Positions 22,312-32,215 of a DNA stretch of 64,000 nt are shown here, piece after piece (positions within the stretch are counted from its first letter, which is position 1; every line of letters starts with the position of its first letter). The notes beneath the pieces were generated by a model, which worked only from the letters and a program-made list of their open reading frames with translations, was not told where the DNA came from and did not search any database. Source of the DNA: Craspedostauros australis (taxonomy: Eukaryota > Bacillariophyta > Bacillariophyceae > Mastogloiales > Achnanthaceae). Made by a program: the position numbers and the translations under genes. Location of the stretch: contig JAMXDE010000028.1 of assembly GCA_026770025.1 (NCBI GenBank), positions 186,001 through 250,000 on the forward strand. The letters run 5' to 3'.

Positions 22312-23430
22312 CTCTGTCTTCTTCACACTTCAGTTGGTTTGAGTTGAGTTGAGTTGAGTTGTTACGATGAATAGTGAATGCTGAATTTGTGGGTGATGGG
22401 ATCTATTCCAACCTGTCTCTCTCTTTCTCACTTCCCGTGAAGATGATCGTACGGGCAGATTCTGATTCTGTTCGTACCGTCCAGAGTGAAGTACGCAACG
22501 TCCTTCTCTTGATTGTTGTTGTTCTTCTTCTTCTTCTCGTTCTCGTCGCTTATGTGTGCAGATGTTCCACAAGAGGAGCCTGGTGTTGAGCGCTGAGGCA
22601 ATGCTTCAAAGAATGTTGTGTTGTCAACAAACGTTGGGTGCAAAGGAAGAGTATGAGTCCTTGTGCTTGTACTTTGTATGGCGCAACGATCGTTTCTTTC
22701 ACAGGTGTGAGTTGTTCCCTGATTGCTCTCCTCTTGTTCTTTCTTCACCACAGTGTCCGCTTCGCATGAACTCGCTTCACTCGAACTCACTCCATCACAT
22801 GTCATTTCATGCAATTCGATTTCGCACACACTCCTGCTTCCACTCGCATTTCTGTTCGGCATCGCGCATGTGAGAAAGCTGGGGCGGATCGGTGATGGAA
22901 TGCAACCGTTCCCAACGCTTTCATCATTTGTGCGCATGTGTCGTTGCATCCAAAATTTTGTTTTGCACGCGTTCTGCATTACAACGTTAAATATGCGTTA
23001 CAATGCACTCTGTTTTGTCTTGAAGCGCATAAGTATAACGTTCATAACGTCCATTTCCGGATAGTCTTGTCCCCTCGCGCCAAAAATGATGAGCCGCGTG
23101 ACTGATCTCGTGATTTTTGGCCAAATCGATTTGGGGTGACGATTGTGTCCCGTTCGTTCGTGAACCGAGTTGTTCTTTCATCAACAGCCGTTATTATCCG
23201 TTATTTCACATCGCCAACATCCCGCCACAAACGAAGAGGAAGAAGCGAAGGAAGCGGTTGTGGCGGAACGAAGAACCGCGCGACGACATCACTTGAGTCC
23301 TCAATTGTCCGATACGTACTTTCAGGTTGAGAGAAAGTTCATCCCACCGACAGCGAACGATCTCGTGACGACGATATCTTCACCATCAATACCTGTTGGC
23401 GTCAACAATTATCAACACCAATTGACATCG
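22312..23430. other. divergent intergenic region
   Basis: Between the EGF-repeat gene and the WW-CD225 gene. It should hold both promoters. It contains a small imperfect hairpin at about 23081-23120 (ccaaaaatgatgag against ctcgtgatttttgg). No gene supported. Confidence 0.5.
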
Positions 23431-24195
23431 ATGGAGACGACGACAATGGCGAGCAGCAGCAGCAGCAACCGCTGGGAGCAGTTGCCGCCTGGCTGGTCGA
23501 CTGTGGTGTCGCAAACTGACGGAAGGATGTACTATTGGGAGCAGTCCACGGGACGCACGTCCTGGATACATCCGTTGGCGGCATCGGGACAGCCGCACGA
23601 TGCTCCTGTCACGACGATTCAGCCCATCACGCAGCAGACAATGTCACAGCCACCGCCTCCTCCGCCGCTTGCCTCGCAAACAACTGCAAACGCAAATGCA
23701 GGTGCTTCCCACTTTGTTCCCATCGCACAGGCCACACCTGCTGCACAGTGGTGGAATCCGTTCGCACGATCTTCCAACGAGCAACCGCGGCACGTTGCTG
23801 GTGCGACACCGTACCTCAATGCAACAACAGTGACAACAACAGCACCACAACAACAACACCAGCAGCTGCCTCCGCCGCCTCCACCCTACTCCACACGATT
23901 GCTGGACACGCCGTACAATGCGACGCGACGACCCGAGAGTCATCAATGCTACGCCGTCGTCGCTCTCCTTCTGTGCTTTCCCTTTGGCGTCTGCGCGTGC
24001 ATTCATTCCCACAACGTCGATGAGGCCTGGAAGGATGGGCGTTATGGTGACGCCGTCAATCATTCGCGGCAGGCCAAGAATTACGCCAACTTCGGGTGCC
24101 TCGCCGGAGCCATCTTTTGGGTGTACTGGATCTTCTTCTCGGAGCGTGGTGGGAATCGGTGGGAGTGGCCGAACGACTGGAATCTGTTTGATTGA
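23431..24195 (+). CDS. WW domain and CD225/dispanin membrane protein
   Basis: 254 aa from the first ATG at 23431. Residues ~16-48 form a WW domain (LPPGWSTVV, then MYYWEQSTG and TSWIHP, with both signature Trp). Residues ~60-165 are a Pro/Gln/Thr-rich linker with polyP runs. Residues ~170-246 are a CD225/dispanin domain: SHQCYAVVALLLCFPFGVCA, then SHNVDEAWKDGRYGDA, then SRQAKNYANFG and a final membrane segment. WW domains bind Pro-rich ligands, including possibly this protein's own linker. CD225 proteins sit in endomembranes or plasma membrane and affect membrane traffic. The combination suggests an adaptor anchored on membranes (inference). It converges on the hydrolase gene, 228 bp away. 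Confidence 0.88.
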   Translation: METTTMASSSSSNRWEQLPPGWSTVVSQTDGRMYYWEQSTGRTSWIHPLAASGQPHDAPVTTIQPITQQTMSQPPPPPPLASQTTANANAGASHFVPIAQATPAAQWWNPFARSSNEQPRHVAGATPYLNATTVTTTAPQQQHQQLPPPPPPYSTRLLDTPYNATRRPESHQCYAVVALLLCFPFGVCACIHSHNVDEAWKDGRYGDAVNHSRQAKNYANFGCLAGAIFWVYWIFFSERGGNRWEWPNDWNLFD

Positions 24196-24216
24196 TTGTT
24201 CCGTAATTGGTGACAT

Positions 24217-24240
24217 TCGTTCATTCATTCATTCATGCAT
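24217..24240. repeat. attc tetranucleotide repeat
   Basis: Short run of cattcattcattcattc just after the stop of the WW-CD225 gene, in its 3' UTR. Confidence 0.7.
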
Positions 24241-24423
24241 TGATGACATGAGCTGATTCTGGAGTTATCTAATTACTACACAAGAGAATAGAATGGTGTG
24301 CTCGTCTTTGCACGTACTCGTTAGTTTGTGCTATTGTTGACATACTCGTATTCGCACTATTATGATACACCATCAGCGCGGATCGACGTACCAGCCATGT
24401 ACGAGTATCGATACCATCGTGAT

Positions 24424-26593
24424 CTAATTGTTTTGTGTGCCGTCATCTGCAGATGCGCTCAACATGTCCTCCACAGTTCGCACGAAGCCATCGGTGTCCT
24501 CCTCGAAGGGATCATGTCCCACGCCTTCCAGCTTGACGAGGTTCAGATTGTCAAGATGTTTATACTTCGCAAACGTTCGTTCGACGATGGACGGCCGAAT
24601 GACGGGATCATCGGCGCTGTAGATGACGTGCACGGATGTGTTGGGCAGCGCGAGGACTCGTTGCACCAGTTCTTCGTCGGAATATCCTTGGCGATTGGAA
24701 GCGGCTCTTGCAAAGTTCAATATGCCGCCTTCCCATCCTTGCAAGATGGAAGGCCACATGAATGCTATGACGGAGCTCTGTGAGAGCTTGTTCTTCGGAT
24801 CTGCCCAGCAGAAGGTCAAGCCACGTCTCCAGAATCCTTGCTTTCCAACAACTCGGCGTAGGACGTAGGAGGCGGTGGGATCGAACACAGAGCCCCTGAG
24901 CTTGGATCGGAGACGCTGGAATGCCGACTTTGCTCTGTTTGGAGTTGCGTCACCTCTGGCCGTTGTCGCTGCTGCTGTTGTGCTCGTTGGTTGCAAGCCC
25001 AACGCAGGCGCCACCAAGACGACCGTCTTGGGCGTGGACTTCGGAAGGTTGAGTGCCATGTGGAGAGTCGCGATGCTGCCCATGGAATGTCCAAACAGCG
25101 CCACGGGTTCGTCATTGGTGTCAGTATCACTGTGAGCACTGCTGCCATTGGCATTCACAGCTCGCGATGATGTCGATGTCGACGTCGACGATGACGATGC
25201 TCGTCTGATGAGTTCCAAGCCGATCTTTGCGGATGATGTGAATTGGTAGAGGTCTGATTCATCGTTGCCGTTATGATCCTCCTGTCCATCGTGCATACTT
25301 TGATTTGCGTTGTTTTCGCCATTCGCCGCTGGATAGCTTGGTTGGTTTGATCGTATGGCTAGTTCCGTGAAACCAAAGCCAACAGCATCATGAGCGAGCC
25401 CCACTCTTGCCCCGAGACGATCCGTGAGAGCTGGGATGGCAGGAAGCCAGGAAAGGGAGTTGGCCCCGAAGCCATGGTTGAAGTACAGCACCTTGAATCT
25501 GCGCTTCGTTGAGCTCTGTTGCTGGCTGAGAGGTGGCACGTACTTCAGATGGTGCACACCTAGCGCGGAGGACGCGGATGGCGGTGCGGTGTCGGAAAGC
25601 GAGAATGGAATTCGTTCGAATCTGGAAAGTCTGGATGGCAGGAAGTACTGACGCTTGAGGTTAGCGATGGAGATCCGGCTTGGTCCCAGTCCCAGCAGGT
25701 CCTGCAGCACCATCTGCGATACAAGCGCCAGCGCTGCGGTCTGAAAATACGAAAAATGCACGATACAAAGTGGCGGGTAGTACGCAGCAAGAATTGAAAT
25801 TGATGGTGAGAGAAATGATGGTGATGATGATGTTACTTGTGTTTGTCCATGACAAGTGATTCATCGTTGCCTCTGCATCGCAAGGTACCATAGCAAGTTG
25901 CAGGCAGAGCTGCGGCAATCACATGAGCACTCTATGGCATTGACATCTGTACATGGTAACCGTACAGGCTATTATACGTCACATGGTATTATGTATGGTA
26001 CTGCTTACCTGAATGAAAAACCTGAGCATCATGCGCCATCCCTTGATCTGAAGGCTTTCCTTGATGATGGAGGAACACGCCCCGAGGATGTTCTTCGCGA
26101 AGGGAACAACGATGCCGGACGCAATCGCTCTCCACCTGTCCATGGATATCATGGAGAGGAGCGAAGTGCAGGCGGACACAAGCCACAGACCAAGCGTCGC
26201 AAAGATATTGAGCGGCCGGTAGTACGGATGCAACGACTGGGGCATGTCGTAGAGCGTTGCGAGATCGGGCATCGGGGTTGGCGTGATGCGAATGGCAGAC
26301 GAGGCTGGGAAGTCGTACTCTTCGCTCATGTCCGGCACGAGGACGGAGGAGTGCCGATCCGGATCCGACAGGGTGCCCACCTGCAGGCGAGTGGCGAGCC
26401 TTCCCCAAATCGCAGCAGCAGCAGCAGCTGACGACGACGGCGGCAATGCCCGCGCATCCACAGGATCGTGGCGATCGCCAGATGGGAGACGAAGGGCCGT
26501 GGGGAAGAGCCACGATGTGGTCGCTGCGAAGCCGCTGTTAGGTGCCATCGTCGTCTTCATCACCTTCAGCGTCCTCGTCGTCTCCTTGACCAT
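24424..26593 (-). CDS. alpha/beta hydrolase, two exons
   Basis: Exon 1 26009-26593 and exon 2 24424-25740, joined by a 268-bp GT-AG intron (donor CAG/GTAAGC, acceptor TTTTCAG) in phase 0; 633 aa. The N-terminal ~195 residues contain hydrophobic stretches (ATLGLWLVSACTSLLSMI) likely to anchor the protein in a membrane. The hydrolase core has NHGFGANSLSW (oxyanion loop, near 285), FGHSMGS (nucleophile Ser, near 413), YSADDPVIRP (acid, near 571) and GVGHDPFEED (His, near 603), so the triad looks complete. A Ser/Thr-rich insert lies between the oxyanion loop and the nucleophile. Substrate is unknown; plant and algal relatives include lipases, pheophytinases and epoxide hydrolases. Another ATG-led frame overlaps the start (see separate entry). 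Confidence 0.85.
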
Positions 26594-26735
26594 TGCGGGA
26601 GGCCCGAGATATCGCCTGGGACTGTTGGAGAGCCGCTTCGATGGCCGAATCAGAGAAGAAGCCCGCAAACTCGTGATGGACTGCGTCTTGGTTGCCTCCG
26701 GGTGGACCAAATGGGTTGGCGCAGAATTCGCACAT
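26538..26735 (-). CDS. 65-codon frame overlapping the hydrolase start (uORF candidate)
   Basis: An ATG at 26735 opens a 65-aa frame (beginning MCEFCANPFGPPGG, ending in an acidic Glu/Asp tail) that runs past the hydrolase ATG at 26593 by 56 nt in a different frame. Its composition, a short C-x2-C start followed by a helical SAIEAALQQSQAI stretch, looks less random than most shadows here. It could be an upstream open reading frame that limits translation of the hydrolase, or an exon of an unrecognised transcript, or chance. Confidence 0.3.
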   Translation of the reverse strand: MCEFCANPFGPPGGNQDAVHHEFAGFFSDSAIEAALQQSQAISRASRNGQGDDEDAEGDEDDDGT

Positions 26736-26992
26736 GTGGTTGGTAAGATAATTGTGAAGGGGTGTTGCGTTGTGTTGTGTCGTTGCGTATAGCTCGCGAA
26801 GTACAAATGCGCTTCGTTTGTGATGTGGGTCAATGTTGATGTGGATCCTCTGTCCTTGGGCTCGTGTCGTACGATTATGTGTGCAAGGTGTGTCTGTGGC
26901 GGTTGGCGGGGTCTTTCTGTCGTTTCGTGTTTTTCTTCGTATGCCGTCTTCGCAGTTCTTCGTGTGTGAGTGTTGCTTCACACCATCGCATC

Positions 26993-26997
26993 ACATC
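26993..26997. repeat. left target-site duplication acatc
   Basis: Five bases directly outside the left long terminal repeat; the same five follow the right repeat at 40872-40876. The match falls exactly at the boundaries set by the end of repeat identity (one base ambiguous at the left edge). Confidence 0.65.
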
Positions 26998-27165
26998 AAG
27001 CAGATACGGACGTTATTACCGGTTATTTGAGCGTTAGACTGGGCACTTGCAGCTGAATCGTACGCAGCAGAGTAGAGACCACATGAGAGGTAAATGGCTC
27101 GTGCCTTGAGCTCATAATCCGTTGTTTACTTCTAATTCCATGCCTTTTCCCAGTAGGAGAGTTTG
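26998..27165 (+). repeat. 5' long terminal repeat
   Basis: 168 bp, no difference seen from the copy at 40704-40871. It begins aagcagatacgg and ends gagagtttg. It contains no long ORF. It is short for a Copia LTR but within the known range. Confidence 0.8.
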
Positions 27166-27177
27166 GTTTATGAGCCC
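27165..27177 (+). promoter_or_regulatory. tRNA primer-binding site, initiator-Met anticodon arm
   Basis: ggtttatgagccc directly at the LTR edge. It is complementary, with one mismatch, to GGGCUCAUAACCC, the anticodon arm of yeast-type initiator tRNA-Met (comparison from memory). Priming from the anticodon arm of a half tRNA is known for Drosophila copia and yeast Ty5. The host tRNA is not in this window. Confidence 0.65.
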
Positions 27178-27210
27178 ATTCAGTCACAAACCAACGAGTC
27201 GCGGGGGGAG
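27172..27210 (+). repeat. 39-bp leader segment, copy 1 of an inverted pair
   Basis: Starts within the primer site and runs to a gggggg tract. The exact reverse complement is at 34450-34488. Confidence 0.85.
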
Positions 27211-27777
27211 ACATTTTTTGGCCAGTTGGTCCGTCCTTCCGAGGCTCTCGCAGTGCGCCGTGTTGTAGCAATGCTCCGTCGGTCCGACTTTTTGACGAGA
27301 ACCGTCAATCTTCCGTCAATGCCGGTTCAACAAAAACGGGTCGCAGCAAGACTTCGTGTTGAGGGTCCACACAGCATTTCCACCCAATTTGGGCCATGTT
27401 TTTGTTGTTCTCGTTCGGCACGTCGCGGAGTTGTGTTGTGCAAGCGGGCATGCTCGTTTTGGCGAGAACCATCGCCATCGCCCGTAGATTTAGTACTGCA
27501 TGTTTGTATCGCACATCCGAGCCGTCGCTGCCAGAACCTTCGCGATTGCTGGTGACCGTGTTGACGGACAGACATATATTTTGCGCTTTTTACTGTTGTC
27601 GGTGCGAAAGAGTCGTTTTTGCTTCGGGTGTTTTTTCAGCCCGGTCAGGTGATCATGGTGGCCGACAGAGGAGTTTTGCACAACAAGTAAAGTCGCCAAC
27701 GCAGAAAACCAGCCAAACAAAGTGCCCAAGCGCACACCAATTCGATTTGTAAGTGGTATAGTTTACAGTGAAAGCTG
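27211..27777. other. non-coding stretch in the left part of the element
   Basis: No coding frame with a domain on either strand. It may include the 3' LTR of the antisense Copia fragment: read on the minus strand, a purine-rich gatgaagggg precedes TGCCAGC, a plausible LTR start. Confidence 0.35.
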
Positions 27778-28490
27778 GCACGCCCCTTCATCTTGAGGAT
27801 GCCTCCTGTCGAACAGAGCAGTGACGAAAGTGGCGAGTGCTTGTCTCGCCAGTGCTTTTGTGAGCATATCCGCAAAGTTTTGTGCTGGTGGATCATATAC
27901 TGGCACTTGCATACCGGCTCACACAGATTCGCGGACTTTGCGAAATGATATCGCTGCATGCTTCTTTTGTAGCAGGCTCTCTGTGATCGTCGTGTTCGAG
28001 ATCGCAGCATTGTTGTCACATGATGCGATTACTGGCGACTTGACTTGCACCCTCAGCAATTGGAGTGCACATTGTAGCACAATGATCTCTTCTGCCACGG
28101 ATCCCATGACATTGAATTCGGCGCCATATGTTGAAGTTGCGGCTGATGATTGCCTCTTGCTTGAGAAGTATACTGGTGTTCTTCCAACGCATAGAATGAT
28201 GCCAGCATTGGATCTTCATGTGACTCAATCGTGTGCATGATCGCCATTGATGAATGCATACATTGGCAGTTGTCGGTAGATCAGCTTTGGCGATCTGTTG
28301 TCGATTTCCTCTGATGCTTCCGGGTATTCCTCCTTCATCTGCGAGGCCATTTCTGGATTGGATGGTGTTGCATTGAAGTTGTCAAGTATTATCGGGCGAG
28401 AGTCAATCTGTGTTTGCAATGTGGACTTGTGCTCCAGATATCCCCATACTTTGATGGCTCTCTCAAGACGTCATTTGCAAGATGATGCAG
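27778..28490 (-). pseudogene. antisense Copia pol remnant (RNase H end)
   Basis: On the minus strand, reading across three frames, one can follow RLERAIKVWGYLEHK, then the acidic EEYPEASEEID linker, then AFINGDHAHD (RNase H start, normally VDADHAHD), then SSKRQ-type and STYGAEF-type segments, QKKHAAISFRKVRES, and NFADMLTKAL before a purine-rich tract. The order is that of a Copia pol C-terminus close in type to the intact one at 35-40 kb, but frameshifts and stops break it. It is decayed and cannot give a working protein. Confidence 0.7.
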
Positions 28491-29900
28491 TGAAACGTGA
28501 AAATGAAGAAGTTGCAAATGCAAAATCAAAACGTCCAAGTTGAACAACTCAGTTCATCGTCCCGATGAGCTGCTGGAACTGGTGTTGTTAGTCAGGTGTT
28601 AGTAGTTTGGAGTCATCCGTTTCCAGATGATTCTTGTTCTGCGTGGGACCATGATGGTTGTGTATTGATCCCTGTTGTTGTTCCAACTTGTCCAATGCAT
28701 TTGCAATGTATTTGCTGCAGGCAGTCTTGCAGCAGATACTGTGATAACACCTGATCCACAGCCACCGTTGGACCTCAAGAAGCCAATCGTCCACATGAAT
28801 GATGTCATTCTGCTTCCGCTGATGCTGCACGAGAGTGCCAGCATGCACCCTGCGGCATTGGCTGCAGTGGGTCGCCATCAGTGTGTCCACATGGCATGTC
28901 ATGATGCTCAAAATATCAAGCCATCCCAACAATACGGCGTTTGACATCGACATGTTGTCATCTGGCAACAATCCACATGCTGACATCACCTGGAACAGCA
29001 TGAACGACCAAGAGCAGCTACATGTTTTCGACATCACCCCTGGACATCGTGCTTGTCGCATTCCGTAGTGGCGATCCAGACTGCGGCATTCATATCTCAT
29101 GGATAACAGCAAACATGAGGTGTGGACCCTGGGCAATGTGGCATATTGGCAAGTTCCGCTCACGGATACTCTTGCGACTGTTGACGGTGGTGGTGGTGGT
29201 TGTTAGTATTTCGTTTGCTATTTCATTGCGTTGTTCTGGTGCCTCTCGGAGTCTCCCAATACTCTTGGTGTCTCTCAACTATCGTCCGACTATGAGTTGG
29301 CATGTGAGATGCTCTCTCGCTATTTCTTGTATTCTCTCGCTTTTTCTCTCTCTCTCTCTCTCTCGTGTGTTGGTACTGCGCGATAATCAGTATTAGATAC
29401 ATACTCTGTATTCGATACATACTCCATCATTTCGTCCTCTACTGGTGCACTACTCTGTGAGTATTCGCCAATGTCTCATCTGAACTCCTCCTTGCATATC
29501 CACGATCTTGATGTCACTTAGTCATTGAATCTTCGCCTTCTTGATCTGATGTGGAGACAGATGTTAATGTGGTGACATGATGACATCCTGTTGATGTCAG
29601 CTGTTGTCTTCCATGATCCTTCAGATTCCATATTCCATCGATGATGCAGTGGTATGGCGAGGATATCATCATTTGAGGTTTAGTTATGAAATACATCAAT
29701 CCTTGCTCGATGTCATGCATTTCTGTCAGTTGATGGACAGACTGCATTCCTGATGCTCTCAGAAATGATTGTTCACAAATGCCCTTCCGAAATTCTGATT
29801 TTTTGTGTGTGCCCGATTTTGTGATGTGATTTCGATCAACCACAGATCAATCACAGATCACTCACAACGCAAATGTTTGCGCCGCTTGTGCATAGAGCAT
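28491..29900. other. unclassified segment inside the element
   Basis: No convincing protein domain. It contains a ct/tc microsatellite at about 29337-29368 and partial frames on the minus strand (28588-29163 and 29514-29843) that may be decayed retroelement coding sequence, but no motif allowed a call. Confidence 0.35.
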
Positions 29901-32215
29901 AAGAGAACAATGGGTGGGCGATGCACATACACATATGTACATTCCAACAGGCAAGGCAACAATCACAGGGCACACATTCACGGCTACTCTGGTTGCTATT
30001 GATTTCTGGCTGTTCATTGCTGTCACAACCATGGAGAACAAGACCATCTATGGCGCTGACATTTACAATGCATTTGCTGGGGCTTCTTGTGGTGCACAGA
30101 AGTACTACATGCATGTTGACAGCCCCTTCGCTGAATGGTGGCAGTCGTAGGGACGCGCACCCATTCCGTGTGGCTGCATGACTCTCATCAGCAAGAATCT
30201 TCAGGGTCATTCCTGAGCACTATGGCAGTGGGCGGTGCACATCGAAGCACAGCTGTAGCGCATGGGCTTCAGGCCCACCACGCATGCTCTATGCCTATAC
30301 CGCGGCGCTTCCAAAGAACACAACATGCTCTTTCTACATCAGGTTGATGACTTTGCCATTACATGCAGTGATGTAGCGGCTTGCTCCACAATCTGCGATG
30401 AGCTTGGATTCGTTCCTGTTCATTCCCATGAAATGATTCAGCGTTCTCCAACACTTCATTGGTGCGGATCTGATCCAAACTTCCACACATGTCTCCATCC
30501 ACAATAGCACACAACTCAATAAGGTTTTCAAATGGCATGAGCAGAAGAAGATGAATGGTGCGCTCACTCCAATGGATGATGGCAATGCACACACACGCAA
30601 GCTGGATGATTCTGAAGCCTTGGATGCATGCGGCCTCAAGCAGGTACAGGCAGACATTGAATGCTATTGTGAGGCTATTGGCGAACTCATCTGTCCTATG
30701 GTCACCTGTAGGCCAGCCATCGCTTTTCCCATCGTGAAACTCTTGCAATTCTTGGCGAAGCTGGCCATAGATCATTTCGCTGTTGCCAAGCAGGTTTCTC
30801 GATATCTCTTCCACACTCCCGCTCAAGGCATCGCGCTGCATTGCACCGACGTTGTCCATGCACTACTGCCCATGCCTGTTCCAGCCAAGAAAACGCCAGT
30901 GCATGATGATGTATTTGGCCATCCAGCAGAACAACCCAATGTCCTCTAAAGGTATGCTGACAGTGATTGGGCCATGGATACTCAGCAACAACAGTTGTCA
31001 GGAATCGGGGGTACGCTTTTACCAAGATACCCATGATTGCCGCACCTCCCAATAATATCTTCACAACTCGACGAGGTCAACTTTGTTGGTAACACTCGGA
31101 CCACCTTGCAGCCTGTCCCCCATCAACCCTCTGTTCATGAATGACATCAACATCAGTCATGTCCCACCATGGAGCCTATCCATGTACCACCGCTGTAATG
31201 AGGGCGAACCTATGGATCGACCTCTAGGGATGTAATCGCACATGAGCCAAGACTATGGGCAAAACTGTCGATATGTATCAGACATGTCGACGCGCATCGA
31301 CGGACAAGGGATCGCTTCTCTGAGAAAGCGAAACGGAGGCGATGCTCCTATCCGCTCAAGAGCACGAATGACGACGCGACATGCATTGAACATGACCGGT
31401 GAGTATGTGATGATGGCGCAGGTGGAATACTGAGGAACCGAAGGTCAAGTGGGATCGATCAGACTGAGACCCATGCTGAAGGTACCTGTGCGTCTATGAG
31501 AGATGCTGCTCGAATGTAGAAGATGCAAATCACCACGATGATGCATGATGAACCTGCAGAAGAGAGCATGAGAGCAAGCTGATGAAGCAGATGAAAGCAA
31601 CCATGAACAAGTGCATGATCATGGTGAACTGCTACAGATTACACTTGCTGCTGAACTGGAATTGGAGAGTCAAGGAGTTTGTTCTCACAGTTCTAAATTG
31701 GTACAGATTGATAACAGATTAATCTACTACCTAACCCCGGATTTCCAACAAACAGTCAGTGTCATCCATCGTTTTCCATCTCGCTGCTGCCGTTGCATGG
31801 AAACCGAGAGTGCAGATCACGGTCGCCATGTCCAGCACAGAGGCTGAACCTCTCTGTGCTTCTGATGCTGGCCACATAGCATTTTGCATTTGTTGCATCC
31901 TTGACAAGCTTGGTGTACTTCAGCGGTGTGGTACAGTGCTGAACGAGAACAACTGAATTGCACTCATGATGGCCAACGCACGGCAGCCCTCGCGTCGCAC
32001 ACGCCACGGCGCCATTCAACATTTTGCTGTTCAACAGTGGGTGGAAAACAACCACATTGCGTTCGCAGAAACTTGTCTGCTTTGATCGCTGCCGACATGT
32101 CTACCAAGCAGACCTCTCCGCCCCTCTTCATGAGGAACTGGGACCACGTCTCCGGAGTGATGTCCCCGTGTGGCCAGCAACATGAAGCGAGCGGCGGCTG
32201 CAACTGAATAGAGTA
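29901..32215 (+). pseudogene. sense Copia pol remnant (RT and RNase H)
   Basis: Plus-strand pieces in the order of Copia reverse transcriptase and RNase H, split by frameshifts and stops: YGADIYNAFAGAS (the normally DVKTAFL region), LHQVDDFAITCSD (the YVDD catalytic motif), YCEAIGELICPMVTCRPAIA with QFLAKLAIDHFAVAKQVSRY, then VAMSSTEAEPLCASDAG (RNase H), RRTRHGAIQHFAVQQW and AADMSTKQTSPPLF. Sequence type differs from the intact pol and from the antisense remnant (RTRH as in RTKHIDI elements), so a third element contributed. Confidence 0.7.
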
